A DNA stretch of 64,000 bases, taken from NCBI GenBank assembly GCA_037974665.1, contig CM075782.1, positions 48,345,351 to 48,409,350 of the forward strand. Direction: 5' to 3'. The notes beneath the pieces were generated by a model. That model did no database searches. It was not told the origin of the DNA and saw only the letters and a program-made list of their open reading frames with translations. The stretch comes from Ehretia macrophylla. Lineage: Eukaryota; Streptophyta; Magnoliopsida; Boraginales; Ehretiaceae. How positions within the stretch are numbered: position 1 is the stretch's first letter; each line of letters starts with the position of its first letter. The position numbers and the translations under genes are program-made. Of this stretch, positions 45,171 to 58,240 are shown piece after piece.

Positions 45171-48051
45171 AAGCAAATGTCTCCCATCAGCCCCAGGCAA
45201 ACCGTTTCCCTTAAGGGTGAACCTAGCTACCACAACATGAGAGTGTGCAAGTGCACGCCATCAACTTGAAAAAATAATATTTTTTCTTCTTTTTTTTAAA
45301 AAAAAAAAATCATTATATTAGAATTTTTACGGCATGAATGAAGACCCTAACTTATCTCACTATACGATTGTACACCCTGAGTTTGGATGTCTAAGTCGGC
45401 CTCTGGCTCCCCTCACGCATAGATGGGCTCCACATTATTTGGGACTCATTGTTTGTGTAATTCCCTCATGTAAGAATTTTTCTTGACTAAAATATCCCAT
45501 TACTGTTAGTTTCGCTAAAACTTTCAGTCTTTCTCACACTCGTGCCGATGCAATTTTATTCAGAAAATGATCATATAGAATTGCTTGATGCTAAAACCCA
45601 ATTTAGTCCATAAATTTTAGCATAAAGACCAAACATGTCTTTGTGTTTTGAAAAAATATAGCTTTACAGGAATCTATTTAGTCTTTATACTAAACCTCAG
45701 GAACTAAATTGACTTTTCCCCATTTTCAAATTATTCAATTCACCCAATCTTTCATCATCGCAAAAAATCAAGTGATGAATCTCACATATTATAGGGTCTA
45801 TCCGTGTATGACTTAGTGTTACTCGATGTTGTGATCCAACTTCATGATGGTCCTGATAGACTGAGATGACGATGTTCATCAGGACTCATCATTGTCATAC
45901 AAGAATGAAATGGTGGACCTCTAATTATTGTGCTTGTTCAATTGCTATCAAAATTTGGTACGGCGACACAAGTCATCTCATGTTAGGCTCTGAGTTCTTG
46001 TCCTATAACTACTTTGGTAGTACGAAACATTTTTTTTATCAATTCTCGTAAGATTGTTTGGTCCGAAAATGTATATATTGGTGGGCTAGAATTTCAATAA
46101 ATTTCAAATAATTAAATATATACGTGACACGATTTATTTTTCAAAATAATTAAATTTATATGCAAGATGATTTATTTTTCAAGTGAAACCGTGAAATTTT
46201 CATTTTTTTAGAGTAGCTCTTTATCTTCGTTAATTTGAAGAGTTTTTTTTTTTGGCCTCATTTTCCCAATATTAAGAACTATAGTTCTTTTATTAACATG
46301 CAAAAAATAGATTAAGAATAATATAAATTTACCTAAATTTCTGGATCATTTTGGGCATTTTCCTTATTATTTTACCAAATTGCAACTTGGGTTATAATCA
46401 CTTTTTAACTGATTTTTTCCCCCCAACAATCTCCTTCACATGCCCAAATTCTTTTAATATAGATATATCCTTTTTAAATGAGTAACGACTAGACATGAAT
46501 ATAACCTTTTGTTAAGTATGATACTATATTAAATGATGTCTAAATTAGAGAGAGAGTTATTATACTTAATAATTTTCCTAAAAAATAATTCCCAACACAT
46601 TATAAGGCCCGATTATTAACAGAGGTTGGGATTTTCACAATTGTTCTAATATTTTAGGAACCAAAACTACTCACATTCAAAAAAAAAAAAAAAAGAGAAC
46701 CAAGGTCACTCGTTTTCTACCTCAAAAAATTCTCCAATTCTTCCATTCCATATATGATACCCAATAACAAACCCAACAAGTTTGCTTAATTTAGCTTTTA
46801 ATGACTTCCCTTTAAACTTGATTATTAACTATCTGAGCTTTTCATGAACTAACATTCTTAGACATCTTAAACCATCATAAAACCCGTATTGGTTTACCCT
46901 ACATTTTTTTATTATGACGGAAAAAATATTTGAAATTAGGCATTTAAAAATTGATAAAATAGATAAAGATACATAAGTTTAATGCTCTGCTCAAAAGAGA
47001 GACCCAATTCCTCGCAGCTCTCGTATCTAAGTTTAAATTTCAAGATACATGACTCTAATCAAAAAAAGCGTGGTCCGATTTGCCTTACTTAAAACGTTAC
47101 TAACATAATGACATGAAGATCACAGAAATCACTAATCCAAATTCGTGATAGAAAATCGAACAATGTGTCTTGGGCTATTGACACTTTTTTGGGACTTTAA
47201 GAGTCCAAACCCATAAGTTCTTTCCTTTACATTCTAGCCCAACGCTGTTTCAGCCAACCAAATAATCACGTTCTTTATATACTGTAATATGCTTATTCTT
47301 ATGTTGATATATGTTGAATATTATTATAATTTTATGTTCCTTATTGTAATATTCTTATATGAATAGTAATCGACTTATTTTTCTTTTGGTGCTTTTTTGC
47401 ATCAAAGTAGGTCTAACTGTAAAATATATTTGTATTTTATTTTTATTTTTTTGAATAACGTGAGAATCTAACTAGCAGAACTCGATATTGTATTTTATTT
47501 TCTTATAATTACTTTTCAAGTCATTGCATTTTTTAGATATCGTGCAATATTAGAAAAAGAAGAATAAACACTTGCAATTCTTGAAGTTTTTTTTTTTTTT
47601 TCTATTGGAGAGGTCTAATTAAATTATTCGTATTTGAAATGTATCCAAATGCAAAATGACTATTTATTCTTGACAGCTGACCTTCTAGACGAGACTAGTT
47701 AATGGATTCATTGCTACTCTTTCAAATATGAGTTCTGCAAAAAATTGATATCCTATAATTTTTTTTTTTTAATACATTGATTGTGTAAAGAATATGTGTT
47801 AGTTTATAATAGTTTTAATTATTTACTATTGTCAGCACAAGTTTAAAAATTTTAGATTAATTGATTAGGCTTCACGACTTAATAAATAAGTAATTAGTCC
47901 TAAGACATTACAAGTTGTATTAGAACAAGTTACCAAGTGAAACTAGATAGTCTCGAACTATGATCACATTTTGTCTGACCCAAGGACGTGATGTCTTTTG
48001 GGGAGGGGTTTGTAGCACCCCATCTTATATTGATTGTGCAAAAGAAATATG
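45171..48051. other. AT-rich spacer, no gene seen
   Basis: Homopolymer runs (A at about 45298-45310 and 46679-46694; T at 47588-47600 and 47760-47770) and a worn tRNA-like or SINE-like tail cannot be assigned. No reading frame with recognisable similarity. Confidence 0.45.
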
Positions 48052-48060
48052 TTCCATTTA

Positions 48061-48464
48061 GGGTAATTTATTAAAATGGTCCTAGATTTTTGTATTTTTT
48101 GATATCTAAGTCTCCTATCTTTTATTTTAAATAAAATGGTCCTTCATCTTTTATTTTGGTGACAATCGTTAGTCATTAGAGCAAAATCTGTCAAAAAAAA
48201 TAACGTTAACGAACACGTAGATAGCACGCAAAATTCACAAATCTTCACAAGTAAAATTGTCACGCGGGTCAAATATTAGCATCCTAAAGTTTATGCATTT
48301 TGCGGCTACATGTTCACTAACTTTATTTTTTGACAGATTTTGCTCCAAAGATTAATGACTGACACCAAAATGAAAGATGAAAGATTATTTTATCTAAAAT
48401 GAAAGATATGAGACTTAAATATTAAAAAAAAACAAAAATCTAGGACCATTTCAATAAATTACCC
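48061..48464. mobile_element. Mutator-like MITE with perfect 9-bp target duplication
   Basis: TIRs GGGTAATTTATTAAAATGGT and ACCATTTCAATAAATTACCC extend inward (CCTAGATTTTTGT with its complement), so the 404-base element folds on itself. It is flanked by TTCCATTTA at 48052-48060 and again at 48465-48473. A 9-bp target duplication is the mark of the Mutator superfamily. Confidence 0.85.
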
Positions 48465-48473
48465 TTCCATTTA

Positions 48474-50560
48474 TAATGGTTTGGGTGCTCTACCATGTTA
48501 ACACGATTTAAACATATTGTAATCTGTTAGTTAGTAGTTAGACCTGAATTATTATAATTTCAGTATCAAGTTCACTCTTTGTAGCTAATATGCTACCCTT
48601 TGAAACTATACTGATTTTGGAGCTCAGAAAACTAAGTCACAGGAGTACACTACATAGAGAAGTAAAGGGAAAGTGTACAAAACGTGTCGTGTACCTCACA
48701 TTTATATCTGACACGTGTACATATATTTCAGTGAAGCCCATTACTGTATTAAACGTTCTTCCAATTTGTAGACTTTCCCAAAGTAAATTATCAGCACTTG
48801 CACTAATGTTATATAGTACAAACAAATAGAGTTCAAGGAGTGCAGTGAGCCTTATGTGGGAGTTTTCTGTACATGGAGGCAGAGATAGTCCTATTGCAGT
48901 GTCCTAGACCTGGGAATCTATCCAAATATAGCCAAACATTTGAAAGATACTCTCTAAATGCTTGCTTCATATGGCATCACAGATCTTTGACACTTGCTTT
49001 GTCTTCTAGTGATTGAGAAGAAAGTCTTCAAATTGATGATTCATAATGCACTACAATACTGTAGCTTTTTTTGGTGCTTACTGTTACTCTTTGGCTATCA
49101 ATGCTTCAGAGCCTAGAAGGCTAACTAGAATTTTGCCAGCAATAGCCGCATGATCGAATTAAGCTGTGGTTTTATTTTATTTTGATGCGATCAAAGTTAA
49201 AGTTATAATTTAAATTTAAAATATTTATTTATAATAAGTCGTTACCAGTCATTTAACTCAGCTTTTGGGCCATGATTCATTAACCATTGGTTATATTTAG
49301 CCAAAAACCCATTTGTTATAGACCAGAGGAATATTACTAAATGAATTAAAACATTTCGAGATGATCTCATGGTGATTTGTTTGACTTTGATATTGGTTTT
49401 TTCTTTTTCGTTTTTTTTGGATCAAGGAGGCAACCCGGCAGAGGTTTAGAAGGACTAAATCCGTAAAAAAAAAGGGACTAAACGACGACTATCCAACGGA
49501 ATATTTTACCTCATCAACATGTCCTCTTACAAAAACAATAATAGTGCAGGTGAAATTCGATCTACAATAAAAAAATTTAAAGGTTGATTCAAATCATGAT
49601 TTACTAACTAATTTGTACATCTATTTTTTTCTCTGTAAACATGATTTACTTGAAATCTAGCATTAGTTTGAAAAATTCTCTTACTTTTTATGAACTCGCT
49701 ATGTGGCCCAAAATAAAAGTAGAAAACCAATTGAGACTAGAGAGGTATGTTCTAATTAAGGGAAAATCTTGGGTCAGTCTCAGTTTGGATTGACCTATTA
49801 GTTTCTTATATTGTTAGTGGGATCTACACGTATAAATTTACTCTACAAAAAACAGACCTCAACCTAGACCGATTGTAGAGTTTTTCTTTAATCAATTGCC
49901 ACTTAGTCCCTGCCTGCACCTTTGTAAGTGCTCTTATTTCATCTTTCATGACCCATAAAATAAAATAAAAAACATACAAAAATCCCTAGTTGATATGCAA
50001 TGGACAGCTAATAGTATGTATGTTCTTTTGCACCAAATCGAACCTTTTAGATTGCATTTGAATGTTGAAATATTATATTAGTGTTAGTATTATCATTATT
50101 ACAACACTCACAGATGAAAGACACAAAACAAAGAAATAGACTAATGTCGTCATTGTGTTTCCTTAATCTTTTTTTTTTTTTTTTAATTGTGATATATGTG
50201 TTGGTTTCGCGATCGTGCTTAGCACGTTGTATTTAACTAATAAGGTTTCATTACGAGATAACACATAATTAATAAAGTTTAACACATTGATGATCAAACA
50301 AGTAAGACACGCAAATCGTATAACATTTGGTAGGTAAAACAATCTGATCAAGAAAAGGGAAACTTGTTCATTTGTGTATTGAGTCGGCCCTCCTCGATTC
50401 TCTGTGTAAAAAAAGTTTTGGTGCAACAGTAAAGTTGTCAATAAGTGACTTAAAAGTTATTGATTCGAGATATAAAAAAATATTTAATGAAATTGAAGGT
50501 GAAATTGTGTATAATAGAGTCTAAAGTCGGTCTCATTTTTTTAAAAATCCTTCTTATAAT
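48474..50560. other. AT-rich spacer, no gene seen
   Basis: No supported gene on either strand. A tRNA-like fragment (TTTTGGTGCAACAGTAAAG ... TTGATTCGAGA, about 50415-50470) is too degraded to call. Confidence 0.45.
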
Positions 50561-50564
50561 GGGA

Positions 50565-52105
50565 GTTCCGTACATTGAACTGCTTTTCTTTTGCGGTTGA
50601 TACGGTGGATGATTTTAAATAATTAGTTGGAAGGTGACAGTTATGGCTGGAAGGGAGATCAATGAACTAGACAGGCCTCATTTTCATGGCATTAAGATAT
50701 AGGACGAATGCACAAGAAATGGTTTTGACATTATCTTAAACAAGTCTTGTCTCTTTAGTGATGTTCTCGTTTCCTGATTTGATTTGTATTTGTCGCTTTA
50801 TTAAAATGTGATACACAATTGCGAATTGACACCACTAATTTCTTTACAATTATCTTACATTGATGGTGGATATCTATTTTCCCAACTAAGAGTTGGGTAG
50901 AATTATCATATAATAATATATTATAATTAAATATTTTTATTTTGAATTACGATTTTAAATTCTACTATACATATATATATATATAGATTCTGTAAAATAT
51001 AAGGATGCGGATTATACCATGAACACAAAACTTAAGAAGAAAATGGTATCAATCGCAACTGTAGTTATGAAAAATGATTGGATAAAAATACTATAAGCAA
51101 AAAGTATTCTTGAGTGATAAGATAAATTCCCGAAAGACACATCCATACTATATTCCTATTCCTTTTATAACATTAGTCTGTGTTATGAATAAAAACTCAG
51201 AAGTACAACATCGTTTTTAGCTACAAGAGATACATTAATAAAACCCAAAGGGGTGGCGTCGACGAATAATTTTTTCATGTCTTGAATTTAATTAGTCCAG
51301 GTGATTTTGATTTTAAGATCACTCTTGATAGGTCTTGTACTAGCGGACCATAATTCTTTCAAATTAGATCATAATCTCGAAATTTGTCACTTTGAAATGT
51401 GTTTGGAAGACCTTGCTTAACGAAAAATTCCTCATTATTAGAAAACGACCAGAAAAAAGATACATTTACATTTACTACATTATTACCAAGGGTAAGAGCT
51501 ATAAATAGAAAAAGAAAAAGATACATTCATATAAACTGTATGTTATAGCTCGCCCCCAATGAAAAAGTTTTTGGATCCACCCTTAACTCGTAAGTGGTAT
51601 ATAACACATTCGTTATGGTATATAATAAATTTCACACTATTTATCTTTTTTAAGTAAATGATTCTTATTGGTATGTGCCATATGAGATCACTAATATCTA
51701 CCAAGAAGTAAAATTTGGCTGCCATATGTTAATAGCTTAGAGATAAGGTACAAATTGTGCAAGAGAAGATAGAAGAATGTCATAAATTGATCATAACATT
51801 CTTGCAAAAGTATAGTGTCCTCTAAGACCCGATTACATCGCACGAAAATGCTTTATCAAGCAGTCCCTCTCTCATAAAAATATATATGTATGATTTTTCC
51901 CAGATATCTGCTAAGCTTTCGGTGATGAGCTTTTTTATGACAAGGGCTACTATCTCGCTTTCATTACAATCATATTCCCCTTTGCAAACACGTGTGTCTA
52001 AAATGATAAAGTAAAAAATGCAATAATGCTTTTGGAGTAAATTAAGTGGTTTTAAATTGTAATTTTGAGAGTTCAACACGTGTATCCAATGGATTATTAA
52101 TTTTA
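50565..52105. repeat. Segmental duplication, copy A
   Basis: Matches 53030-55900 in order, at old-duplicate identity. Matching blocks include TTGATACGGTGGATGATTTT (50599), ACAAGTCTTGTCTCTTTAGT (50740), GATTCTGTAAAATATAAGGA (50986), GTAGTTATGAAAAATGATTG (51061) and AAGCAGTCCCTCTCT (51858). The right end is interrupted by the MITE at 52106. No coding sequence is recognised in it. Confidence 0.8.
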
Positions 52106-52944
52106 GGGTAAATAGTACCACAACCTCCTATACTTTAGCAAAAATGCACATGACCCCCCTGTTGTTTAAAAAGTGCACCGGAACCCCCTATGGTTTCAAA
52201 AGTGTAGCACCACAGCCCCCTCCGTTAAAAAAATCGTTACTTTTAACGAAGAGTCCGTTACACGCCCGTTCGGTGCGATTTTTCATGTTTTTAGGCTTAA
52301 ATTATTACTTAATTGGACAAAAATGCCCTTATATATGTTTTTTTTTTCTCCCAATGCAATTTTCACAAAAAATAAAATAATAATAATAAAAACCCATCTT
52401 CCTCAAACCACCGCCCCCCCCCCCCCCCCCCCCACCGTCAACCCCCCACCCCCACCCACCCACCCACCCTACCATCACACCCACCCCATCACCCCACCGT
52501 TACCCCCACCCCTCCAAAAACTTGCAAATCTTTATATATATATATATGTGTGTGTGTGTGCATGTGTATATTATATATATATGTGTGTGCGTGTGTATAT
52601 ATATATATATATGTGTGTATGTGTGTGTGTGTCTGTGTGTGTGTGTGTGTGTGTATGTGTGTGTGTGTGCGTCTGTGTGTGTGTGTGTGTGCGTCTGTGT
52701 GTGCGTCTCTTTGTGTGTGTGTGTGTGTGAACAAAAAAGAAAAGAAAAAGAGAAATAAAAAATAAAAAATTGAAGGGCATTTTAGTATTTTTATACAATT
52801 CAGTTAAATTTGTTGATGAAACATTAGGGAAGGGGTGCGTGTGTACGGTTTGAAAATCATAGGGGGTTCCGGTGCACTTTTTAAACCACAGGGGGGTCAT
52901 GTGCATTTTTGTTAAAGTATAGGGAGTTGTGGTGCTATTTACCC
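52106..52944. mobile_element. Mutator-like MITE with perfect 9-bp target duplication, filled with microsatellites
   Basis: Long inverted ends (GGGTAAATAGTACCACAACC and the complement of GGTTGTGG-like sequence ending CTATTTACCC) pair for roughly 90 bases, including GTGCACCGGAACCCCCTATG. Flanks TTAATTTTA lie at 52097-52105 and 52945-52953. The interior has a C17 run (52414-52432), CACCC repeats, and a long (TG)n/(TATG)n tract at 52545-52730, which explains the large Cys-Val reading frames here. Length is 839 bases. Confidence 0.85.
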
Positions 52945-53029
52945 TTAATTTTAATTGCACTCAGTCAACCACCAGGCAGCCATGATCTACAATAGCCCTC
53001 GGAGACTCTACTCTTACTTGTAGATAAGG

Positions 53030-55900
53030 ATATAACGGGAGTTTTGTACATTAGATTGCCTTCCTTTGTAGTTGATACGGTGGACGATATTAAATTACAG
53101 TTGGAAGGGGCCCATTTTCAACGCATTAAGATATGTGATGGAAGGCTTCGAAAACGAAATGCGAGAGAAATAATAAGAGAAAAATCTATTTGCTTTGAAA
53201 AGGTTTTACAATATCTTGAACAAGTCTTGTCTCTTACTCTCTTTAGTAATGTTCCAATTTCCGATTTGATTTGTGTTTGTAGCTTTATTAAAATGCAATA
53301 CACAGCTGCTAATTGGCACACGTTAATCTCTTTACTAATATTATATTCGACACTTAAGAATTGTCTGAAATTATCATAAAGTGATATCGATATATTGTAA
53401 TAAAAAATTTTGAATTTGAATTTCGACTTCATTAATTTCTATTATACCAATATATATATATATATTGGCTTCATGAACCAAATCTAAACTAGATATAAAG
53501 AGAACATTCTATATGCTGCATATGGTTTTCACAAAAATAGATTCTGTAAAATATAAGGATATATGCGGATTATCCAATGAACACAAAACTGAAAAAAGAA
53601 AATGGTATCAATAGCAACTGTAGTTATGAAAAATGATTGGATAAAAATGCTATAAACAAAAAGTATTATTGAGTGATAAGATAAATTCCCGATAGTTGCC
53701 ATCCACACTATTACATTCCAATTCGGTATGTAACATTGGGATCTGTTTTGAGTGAAACTGCAGTAAGTACAACATCTTAATTTTTTTGCTACATGGAGAT
53801 ACATTTATTAACTCCAAGGGGTTAGCAAGGTGCCTTGTGGCGTGGACGAACGATTTCTTCTTGTTTTGGATTCAATTAATCTAGGTATATATATTTTTTT
53901 TGGGGTCAATTTTGATAGATTTTGCGTCTAATAACTACACTAAAACATAATTTTTCCATACAGGTCATAGTCTTGAAATTTGGCACTTTGATATAAGGAC
54001 GGTATCAAGAGAGGCTGGTGGGGCTCTCAAACCCCTCAAAGTTTTTAATTTTTTTAAAAATATCTAAATGTAGTATCGTTAAAAAAATATCGGCCCTCCC
54101 CCTATGATTCTTTAAAAAAAAAAAAAAATCTAATATTGGCCCTCCCCCTATGATTCTTTTTTTTAAAAAAAAAATCTATATAGTATTATTAAAAAAATAT
54201 TTTGACCTTCCAATGTTAAATTCTTAGCTTCGATCCTAGTTTGAGATATATTGTTACCTTGCCGAACGGGAGTTTCTTGTCATTTCATAATGATAAGAAA
54301 ATGCTACATACGAGGTATTTCCAAATGAAAAAGTCCTATAGCAGATCTAAACTGGTTAAAATTCTTGTAAAAGAAGAAGAGGAGAGGGTTGCTTAAGCAG
54401 GATTATAAAATCCGAAAGCCAAAAAAAACTAGAAAAAGATTGAATTGCACGAAGTACATAATTAAAGATATTATTTTGACAGATTCGTATGTCGAAAAGA
54501 GGGTATATATCGCAGAAAAATGCTCAAATTTTAATTTAGGTTCAATACTCTAGTTAGTTTTTGATTTTTATTGTGTTTAACAAACAAGTCTACCATCTTC
54601 AAAACTACTACATTTAAATCTTTAACTTTAATTTATAATTTGCGATATCATTAGTGCTTTTACCCTTTTTTTTATTAAAAAAAGATAACAATAAAGTCAC
54701 TTTTGACAAAGATCTTACATGATAGAAAAATGCTCAGAATTTTTGGTTAATTGTCAATTTTAGTTTACACTTCACCCAATTTGCTCATTTTTTCTGCTAG
54801 ATGTTTCTAGTTATAGAGAAGTTGTGAACTTATTTTATACGAAAGTTCTTTGCATTACCCAGAGAATTTCCATAAAATTGAATGTAGGAGTCAAATGCTT
54901 GTAGGAGAGAGACAACGTGCATGCAATAAGCATATCCTGTTGACAATCACAACTTCAATTAACTTATTGAAAAAAAAAAAGGTGGATATATACGGGGTGA
55001 TGTATATGGATGATAGTTCGAGTTGTAGGCTCCATTATTCTGAAACTTTTCTAAAATATAAGAATATTTTTACGATATTTTATGTATGAAAAATAAATCA
55101 ATTTTCACTAGAAAAAATAAAAAAAATATTATAAAAATATTATTTTGATGTGGGTGTGATCATTTTTACACTATTTATTTATTTATACAATAAATAAGTC
55201 TTATTTATATGTGTCATATTCGATTACATAATATTTAGGGCAAATTAGACAAATAGTTCTTATTGTTTTAAAAGTCACGCGGTTAGTTTTTATTGTTTGT
55301 AAAAGTTCCACAAGTAGTCCCAATTGTTTGCAAAAGTCCTGCAAGTAGTCCCAATTGTTTCAAAAGTCACTTATTTAGTCTTTATTATTTGTAAAAAAAT
55401 TTCTATTAGTCTCCAATATTTGCAAGTGTCTCATCATTAATGGTAAAATTTTTACAAATAATATGGACTAATGGTGAGACATTTGGAATTAATTGAGACT
55501 AATGGTGAGACTTTCGAAAATAATAAAAACTAACCGCATGACTTTAGAAATAATAAAGACTAATAAAGATTAATTGTGTGACTTTTGAAATAATTGAGAC
55601 TACAAATTATGCAAAAAAAGATAGAAGAATCATAAATGGATCACGACATTCTTGTCCCAAGTATATACATCGTCCTCTAAGATCCCGTTACATAAAATGA
55701 AAATGCTTTACAAGCAGTCCCTCTCTAAGGAAAAATATCAGACCTTCCCAAATATCTTCCAAGCTTTCAGTGATAAGCTTTTGATGATAGGGCCTTCGAC
55801 GTCGATTTTATTTTAGACTAAAATGATAGATCAAAAAATGCAAGGATCGATCTGCTTTTGGAACTGGTAAGTTAAAAATTTAAAATACGACATTGGAAAG
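53030..55900. repeat. Segmental duplication, copy B
   Basis: Second copy of 50565-52105 in the same orientation: TTGATACGGTGGACGATATT (53070), GAACAAGTCTTGTCTCTTAC (53217), GATTCTGTAAAATATAAGGA (53540), GTAGTTATGAAAAATGATTG (53621) and CAAGCAGTCCCTCTCTAAGG (55709). It is longer than copy A because of extra DNA at about 53990-55605. That extra DNA includes a poly-A-rich dispersed repeat (54000-54230, CGGCCCTCCCCCTATGATTC, related to 57985-58110) and a foldback at 55240-55604. Confidence 0.78.
55240..55604. mobile_element. Foldback MITE-like element in segmental copy B
   Basis: Ends GGCAAATTAGACAAATAG and an inverted, diverged partner near 55590-55604. Repeated words TAGTCCCAATTGTTT/AAAATAATAAAGACTA lie on opposite strands around a centre near 55440. 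In segmental copy A the corresponding site (about 51747) lacks it: TACAAATTGTGCAAGAGAAG follows directly on unrelated flank. Boundaries are approximate. Confidence 0.5.
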
Positions 55901-58240
55901 CGATCCAAGCTAACCTGCAGAAAAATAATAGGCTCAATTCTGTGAGATAAGTTCTAATAATAAAGTTAGTAATCATTAAGTATAAAAACATAAGATGAAA
56001 TTATTTAAAAAGAGTGAGAATGTTTAGAATTAATCACACTTTGTTTTTAAAATAGTGTGGGTGTTTAGAATTAATTATTATTTATTTATTGTGGTCCTGT
56101 GGAATGACATTTTTATTCTATTTTTAGAAAATGTCCCTCGGGTTTTAGGGGAATACGATTGCTTACCCGATATCTATCTTTATCCACAAAAAATAAATCT
56201 TCTTCAGACCGGACATTTGAATTTTGCGATCTTCACTTATAATATCCTTTGTCATTATGCAGTAGTTTAAAGAATTTATCGAAAACTTCGACTGATCAGG
56301 CAATATAATTCATGTTTTACTCTTTATGTACACGTAAGTTGGTCAATTTTTTATGCTTCACCAGTCAAAAATTTTACCCATAACAATTTCCCCTAATTTC
56401 ATGGAGCTCGATCAAAGGTTCATGGGATAGATTACTTAAGTTCAGCTTGGGCTGTTATGTCAAGGGTTGCATCAAATCAGTATATATATATATTTTTTTT
56501 TTGTGGGTGATCATTTATTGATCAGATATTCAATTCAAAGTTGGTTGCTTTAAGCCTATAATAGCATGTACTAATGATTGTAAAGCTACTATTTTTCTCC
56601 AATCACAGTGATTGCCTTTTTACATCGCACGTATGTTGATTCCCCGGACAGCAACATGCGAGGAGAAGCAAGAATTTAACATTTATTAATGTGTTCAAGT
56701 ACCAAAAGGCCCCAAAAAATAACAGAAAAAAAGCAGCACGTCTCGCACTAACTAATGAAACCGCATAATGTATTTGACATGGTTGCTTGATTAGATGGCT
56801 TGGTAAACCATAATGGAAGGCCACAAACTTTTTTTTTTCTTTTTTTTCTTTTCTCTTTTCCATAATGCTTGCAAGATATATTAACATGGAGTTTAACCTG
56901 GCCAACTAGCATGACATAGACTAGTGTTGACAACATATAATTGGGATCAATGGGCCCCAGGTTCATCCCAGATCACCACCCTAGAGTACCTAGTTTTCCG
57001 AGACTTCGTACGGGATTAACTTATTACACTAGTTGACAAATTGCTCCGAGTGGCATGATCCAATAATAATAGTGGTAGATACGAGTTCGAAATTTTTTAT
57101 AATTTTAAAATTATGTCTTTAAGTGATTTGATATATATATGAAAGTATATTGTTATACTTGAGAATTTATTAGCTAATAGTTAAGCTCCGTCGAATAATT
57201 TGATAATCGAGCTCCATCAATTAATTTTTTATGTCATCCCAAAAAAAAGTTTGACAAATTAAATGAGTCAATATAACTGTTTAAAGATAGGCCAGTAATA
57301 GTTTGATATATTTTATGTGGCTTGAGATTTCCTAACAAAAGGGCAAAGGAACTGTTGTCTAGTGTAAGTTTTTTTTGTAGTATTATGGAAATTTAATTCG
57401 TAGTTTGAATCTCAAATTTTTAATTATAATAAATTATTATTTAATTATTTTATCCATTAATGATTAATTAGACCTTTTTTAAGGATTCGTATTTTGGAGA
57501 TGAGGATTAGGACCGCATAAAAAGTGTGTTGCCGTCAGTTTTTTAGTCTAAACCTAGAACTTATAAACTAATGCATTGTTCGATTGCAAAGAACATTGAA
57601 ATGTGAAAATAATGACAAATCTTGGGGAAGTAGACACAGTCTCCCACATGCAGCATGTGTGTGTAGATTAGTCAATTAAGATTCATGGCCTGCAAAGCTT
57701 AATCCAAGAAATTACTTTGTTCCGGTTGGGTAAAATATTCATACAACTAAGTGGTCGCCCCAAACCCTAGAAGATTGTGTGGGTTTTGGGTCAAGTCTAA
57801 GTCTATGAACCTTGTTTGTTCTTTTCTTTCTCTTTTTGTTTTTTTAAACAGAAAACACTCTTAGAAAGTCTTTTTAATTCTCAATAGGTTCTGAATTTCA
57901 GTAAATATGATATTGTTTGGAAGAAGTATAGTTCGAATTAGTTAAGCATAAAATCTTACGTGATTGATGGAATGATTAGGTAGCAGTGAATTTATGTAGT
58001 ATTGTTAAAAAAAAATTATCAGCCCCTCTATTTTTTTTAAATTCTATATAGTATCATTAAAAAAAATATTTTGACTCTCTCAATGTTAAATCCCTAGCTC
58101 CCCCCTGTCAGGTAGTGATGTGTTGTTATTAGAGATTTTGAGTTTGAAACATAGTTTTGACCTCTATCGTAAACAAAAAAAAAAAAAAAAAAAAAACTTA
58201 CATGATCGGTCTCAAGAAAAATAAAATTTTGACCGATTTA
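55901..58240. other. AT-rich spacer, no gene seen
   Basis: Contains a worn dispersed repeat at 57970-58196 (AGTATTGTTAAAAAAAAATT, TTTTGACTCTCTCAATGTTAAA) that ends in a poly-A of about 22 bases after a GAGTTTGAAAC word. This hints at a retroposed SINE-type sequence. No protein gene is supported. Confidence 0.45.

Noticed and set aside
50415..50475. tRNA-like/SINE-like fragment (TTTTGGTGCAACAG ... GATTCGAGA)
   Set aside because: Too degraded and without defined ends or a poly-A/T tail in the right place to call.
52173..52960. Reading frames with long Cys-Val, Pro and His-Thr runs
   Set aside because: They arise from the C-run and TG repeats inside a Mutator-like MITE with exact ends and target duplication, so they are not genes.
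53044..53379. Possible small gene in segmental copy B (VVDTVDDIKLQLEG stretch faintly recalling a ubiquitin fold)
   Set aside because: The frame is not kept in copy A, the similarity is only a few residues, and no splice or start context supports it.
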